Position numbers and translations under genes: made by a program
Part shown: positions 7,321 to 9,095 of the stretch, one piece after another
Layout: each line of letters opens with the position of its first letter
How positions within the stretch are numbered: position 1 is the stretch's first letter
Assembly (NCBI GenBank): GCA_022843505.1
Contig: JALHNN010000071.1
Span: 1 to 9,095, forward strand
Reading direction: 5' to 3'
Length of the DNA: 9,095 bases
From: Sulfuritalea sp.
GTDB lineage: Bacteria; Pseudomonadota; Gammaproteobacteria; Burkholderiales; Rhodocyclaceae
The notes under the pieces: generated by a model
The model's database searches: none
What the model saw: only the letters and a program-made list of their open reading frames with translations
Told to the model about the DNA's origin: nothing

Positions 7321-8264
7321 GACGATGCTCCGGCAAGTTGCGTGGCCAGCCAATGGTAGAGCGGAATGCCGGCCAGGATGTTGAAGGGGAAGGTGACGCC
7401 CAGCGAGCCGGCGAGCGAGATGGCCGGATTGGCTTCCGGCACGGCGATCCGCATTGCCGCAGGTACGGCGATGTAGGAGGCGGAGGCGGCCAGGGTCGCC
7501 AGCAGGGTCAAGCCACCAACCGAAAACCCCAGCAGCAGGCCGGTACCCAGGCCCAGCAAGGCCGACAGCAGCGGCATGCCGAGACCGAAGGCGATCAGGA
7601 ACAGGCCGCAGCGCCTCAGCGCGCCGACCTGGCGGCTGACGATCAGCCCCATCTCCAGCAGGAACAGCGCCAGTACCCCCTTGAACAGATCGAAGAACAG
7701 CCCCTTGACCGACACCAACCCCTCCGGCCCCGCCGCCCAGCCGATGGCCATGCCGCCCAGCAGCAGCGTCACACCCTTGCCGAGGAAGGCTTCGTGTCCC
7801 AGGGCGCCCCAATCGGTATCCTTGCTCACGCCGCGCGCCAGCGCGATGCCGACCAGGATGGCCGGCACCTCCATGATCGCAAGCAGTATCGCCATCTGCG
7901 GCTCGAACTCGATGTTGCGCGCCGCCAACCATGCGGTGGCCACCGCAAAAGTCGCCACGCTTACCGAGCCATAGTGGGCAGCGGTGGCGGCGGCATCGGC
8001 GCGGCCGAAGCGACCCGGACCGCGAAGCAGCCCAAAGGCGATCAGGGTCTGCGCGACTCCGAGCAGGATCACCGCGGCGATCTGAGGAATCAGCGGCGCC
8101 AGTGGCTGGGTCGCCAGTCCCTGGCCGCCCTTGAGGCCGATGGCAAGTAACAGGAAAACCGTCAGCGAGTCATACAGGGCGCCCGGCAGCTTGAGCTCTG
8201 AACGCAGCAGACCGGCGACGAGGCCGAACAGGAAGAACAGGATGACCGGATCGAGGAAGCTCAT
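7317..8264 (-). CDS. sbtA: SbtA-family sodium-dependent bicarbonate transporter
   Basis: A 315-residue, almost wholly hydrophobic permease of the SbtA (formerly DUF897) family, which imports HCO3- with Na+ across the inner membrane. About ten membrane segments in two inverted halves are visible. Conserved stretches include LKLPGALYDSL (24-34), AAHYGSVSVATF (95-106), MEVPAILVG (131-139), LLEMGLIVSRQ (202-212), ASASYIAVPAAMR (260-272) and TFPFNILAGIP (291-301). AHYGSVS and ASYIAVPAA are the helix breaks expected around the ion and bicarbonate sites. It is shorter than the roughly 370-residue cyanobacterial protein, mainly through a short central cytoplasmic loop (about 143-160). The ATG at 8264 puts helix 1 at once; the upstream AGG is a weak ribosome binding site. 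It overlaps sbtB by four bases and appears to be the first gene of the transport cluster, downstream of a 274-base non-coding region. Substrate assignment is by family and by the partner gene. Confidence 0.93.
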   Translation of the reverse strand: MSFLDPVILFFLFGLVAGLLRSELKLPGALYDSLTVFLLLAIGLKGGQGLATQPLAPLIPQIAAVILLGVAQTLIAFGLLRGPGRFGRADAAATAAHYGSVSVATFAVATAWLAARNIEFEPQMAILLAIMEVPAILVGIALARGVSKDTDWGALGHEAFLGKGVTLLLGGMAIGWAAGPEGLVSVKGLFFDLFKGVLALFLLEMGLIVSRQVGALRRCGLFLIAFGLGMPLLSALLGLGTGLLLGFSVGGLTLLATLAASASYIAVPAAMRIAVPEANPAISLAGSLGVTFPFNILAGIPLYHWLATQLAGASS

Positions 8265-8288
8265 GAAAACCTGTGATTAGCCACCAGC

Positions 8289-8335
8289 TTCTGCCGACAC
8301 GCTGCTGACCTTCGTTGCCGGGCTGTTCGGCAGAA
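8289..8335. repeat. 9-bp inverted repeat upstream of sbtA
   Basis: TTCTGCCGA at 8289-8297 is matched by its perfect reverse complement TCGGCAGAA at 8327-8335, with 29 bases between. The near arm is 24 bases from the sbtA ATG. It could form a stem in the leader RNA or be an operator with two half-sites; the sequence does not say which. No T-run follows it. Confidence 0.45.
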
Positions 8336-8359
8336 CAGATCCCGGAATCAGGCCTTGTG

Positions 8360-8392
8360 CCAGCGAAATTTCGCAACTCCGGGCTCCGCTGG
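8360..8392. repeat. Nested palindrome, candidate dispersed hairpin repeat
   Basis: GCGAAATTTCGC (8363-8374) is a perfect 12-bp palindrome. CCAGCG at 8360-8365 can alternatively pair with CGCTGG at 8387-8392. It sits next to the CGTCATTGCGAGG string and so may be one copy of a small dispersed intergenic repeat. The AT-rich centre of the palindrome is unusual for this GC-rich window and could be a dimeric regulator site. Confidence 0.35.
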
Positions 8393-8456
8393 CGGCCTCG
8401 CAATGACGCCCCGCGTGCCCTGACTGCTCAGATGACGCGATCGCTGGCGGTATCGC
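8387..8456. repeat. Imperfect 15-bp direct repeat
   Basis: CGCTGGCGGCCTCGC at 8387-8401 recurs as CGCTGGCGGTATCGC at 8442-8456, 13 of 15 identical and 55 bases apart. Between them ATGACGC occurs twice (8403-8409 and 8432-8438). The pattern may reflect repeat decay or paired protein sites. Confidence 0.3.
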
Positions 8457-8505
8457 CCGGCAGCGGGTAAGAGTTCGTGGCGGAGAGGATTCGCTTCAAG
8501 ATCAT
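8428..8505 (-). CDS. Doubtful 25-residue ORF upstream of sbtA
   Basis: An ATG at 8505 opens a 25-codon frame, starting MILKRILSA and ending TASDRVI, closed by TGA at 8430-8428. A GGGGAC stands about 8 bases upstream as a modest ribosome binding site. The start codon lies in the loop of the 11-bp inverted repeat and the distal arm is inside the frame. It could be a leader peptide, the relic of a longer gene, or chance; I recognise no family. Confidence 0.2.
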   Translation of the reverse strand: MILKRILSATNSYPLPGDTASDRVI

Positions 8506-8529
8506 GTCGCGTCCCCGATCTCCGCCACG
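8476..8529 (-). terminator. 11-bp perfect inverted repeat downstream of the Tim44 gene
   Basis: CGTGGCGGAGA (8476-8486) pairs perfectly with TCTCCGCCACG (8519-8529) across a 32-base loop. It begins 10 bases after the Tim44 stop codon, where a transcript-ending or 3'-protecting hairpin would be expected. No T-run follows on either strand and the loop is long, so it is not a standard intrinsic terminator. TCTCCGCCA resembles the 3' end of a serine tRNA, but no tRNA cloverleaf can be folded here. Confidence 0.35.
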
Positions 8530-8538
8530 CCCCTGAAA

Positions 8539-9095
8539 TCAGCTTTGCTGAATTCCGGCGATGCACCAGCCGCGACTGCCGTCCGCCGGCCGGCTCAAAT
8601 GCCAGACTTCGCTGAAGGTTTCAGGCACGGCCCCGGCCTCTTCCCGAATCAGGCCGGTGAAGCGCACGCTGGCCAGCGCGCGGTCGCCTTCGGTGCTGAC
8701 ATCGAGCAGTTCGGCATCGAGCTGCACCACGTCCGTCTCCTGCGCGACTTGGTTGCGCTCCTGGAACTGCATTTGGATTTCGGCGGCCATTTCGGGGCTG
8801 CAGAACTGGCGGACGTCTTCCATGTCGCCGCGGTCGTTGGCGGCCTGCAGGCGGATGAAGTTGAGCTTGGCCTGGCGCAGGAAGCCTTCGACATCGAAGC
8901 CGGCGGGGATGTTCGCCTCGGTTGCGGCAGCGGCCGCCGCAGCACCGCCACCGACCCCTGAGCTCTCGAATCGGGCCGGCGTGAAATTTGCCGGTGCCGC
9001 ATTCCCCGCGCCGGCGCCGGCGTACTGCATGGCCGGCTGCGCGGCGGCCGGCTGGCGCCTGCCGAGGAACCAGCGCACGGCGAAGAAGACCGCCG
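8539..9095 (-). CDS. Tim44-domain membrane-anchored protein, C-terminal part (5' end outside window)
   Basis: The last 184 residues of a Tim44-like protein. The visible N terminus AVFFAVRWFLGRR looks like the end of a membrane helix followed by basic residues. Next come an Ala/Gly/Pro-rich linker with MQYAGAGAG (22-30) and an alanine run (51-57), then the Tim44-like domain (about 62-184): GFDVEGFLRQAKLNF (65-79), an acidic helix, TDVVQLDAELLDV (120-132), ASVRFTGLIREEAG (141-154) and a final WHL...GWCIAGIQQS. From memory this matches betaproteobacterial Tim44-domain proteins of about 300 residues, often near ubiquinone genes (ubiE, ubiJ, ubiB). Its molecular role is not established; in mitochondria Tim44 links the translocon to Hsp70. 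A GTG at 9078 could start a 179-residue protein, but the coding-like hydrophobic sequence before it argues that the gene continues past 9095. It stands 274 bases upstream of sbtA and is probably a separate transcription unit. Confidence 0.85.
   Translation of the reverse strand, partial: AVFFAVRWFLGRRQPAAAQPAMQYAGAGAGNAAPANFTPARFESSGVGGGAAAAAAATEANIPAGFDVEGFLRQAKLNFIRLQAANDRGDMEDVRQFCSPEMAAEIQMQFQERNQVAQETDVVQLDAELLDVSTEGDRALASVRFTGLIREEAGAVPETFSEVWHLSRPADGSRGWCIAGIQQS

Larger units (their letters stand above)
8265..8538 (-). promoter_or_regulatory. 274-base intergenic region upstream of sbtA, rich in inverted repeats
   Basis: This is the only long stretch without a confident gene, and it should hold the promoter or leader of the sbtA cluster. 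I find no convincing sigma-70 -35/-10 pair. It contains an 11-bp inverted repeat nearest the Tim44 gene, a 12-bp palindrome with an outer 6-bp stem, a 9-bp inverted repeat nearest sbtA, and two near-identical 15-mers. On the minus strand CGTCATTGCGAGG occurs near 8410-8398; from memory, similar strings begin dispersed intergenic repeats in several proteobacteria. No known riboswitch was recognised. Confidence 0.5.

Noticed and set aside
7321..7932. SbtB frame extended upstream into sbtA as a possible fusion
   Set aside because: The extension is an out-of-frame reading of sbtA. The ATG at 7320 with GGAG and the ATGA overlap gives a full-length SbtB.
8346..8362. Sigma-54 promoter upstream of sbtA (TGGCAC on the minus strand)
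   Set aside because: The -24 element looks right, but the sequence at the -12 position is CTGAT, without the required GC, so it does not fit the consensus.
8476..8529. Serine tRNA or tRNA fragment/attachment site
   Set aside because: TCTCCGCCA resembles a tRNA 3' end, but there is no D, anticodon or T arm and no integrase gene in view. The match is explained by the inverted repeat.
1..9095. CRISPR array, insertion sequence or transposase
   Set aside because: I saw no regularly spaced repeats, no transposase-like frame and no terminal inverted repeats with target duplications.

Overview
The window is GC-rich and densely coding. Every gene I can support lies on the minus strand, so transcription runs from high to low coordinates. 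The organism looks like a betaproteobacterium, perhaps Rhodocyclales or Burkholderiales. This rests on high GC, start/stop overlaps typical of such genomes, and a Tim44-domain protein at the right edge that closely matches, from memory, the version found in those orders. The assignment is an inference, not a database result.

Layout in transcription order: (1) 9095-8539, the C-terminal part of a Tim44-domain membrane-anchored protein, cut by the window edge. (2) 8538-8265, about 274 bases without a confident gene, holding a strong 11-bp inverted repeat, a 12-bp palindrome, a 9-bp inverted repeat just upstream of sbtA, a 15-bp imperfect direct repeat and one doubtful 25-residue ORF. (3) 8264-7012, sbtA and sbtB, a SbtA-family Na+-dependent bicarbonate transporter and its PII-like partner, overlapping by ATGA. 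(4) 6889-5231 and 5176-3467, two different CPA2-type (Kef-like) monovalent cation:proton antiporters, each with a C-terminal RCK/TrkA-N nucleotide-binding domain. (5) 3470-2553, a tandem-domain universal stress protein with two intact ATP-binding motifs. (6) 2556-1633, a CaCA-family Na+/Ca2+ (or cation/Ca2+) exchanger. (7) 1621 to beyond position 1, the N-terminal 540 residues of a P2A-type (Ca2+-ATPase-like) P-type ATPase.

The seven genes from sbtA to the ATPase form one co-directional block. Three junctions are 4-base overlaps (sbtA/sbtB, antiporter/usp, usp/exchanger). The other gaps are 11, 54 and 122 bases, and I see no intrinsic terminator in them. The block reads as one putative operon that couples inorganic carbon import with Na+, K+, H+ and Ca2+ handling. 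A Na+/HCO3- symporter loads the cell with Na+ and alkalinity, the antiporters and exchanger could restore Na+, K+ and pH balance, and the Ca2+ exporters would keep free Ca2+ low where bicarbonate/carbonate is high. Three kinds of cytosolic nucleotide-binding module (SbtB, two RCK domains, tandem Usp) sit among the transporters, suggesting control by energy or nucleotide state. Each family is known; the combination is the most interesting thing here.
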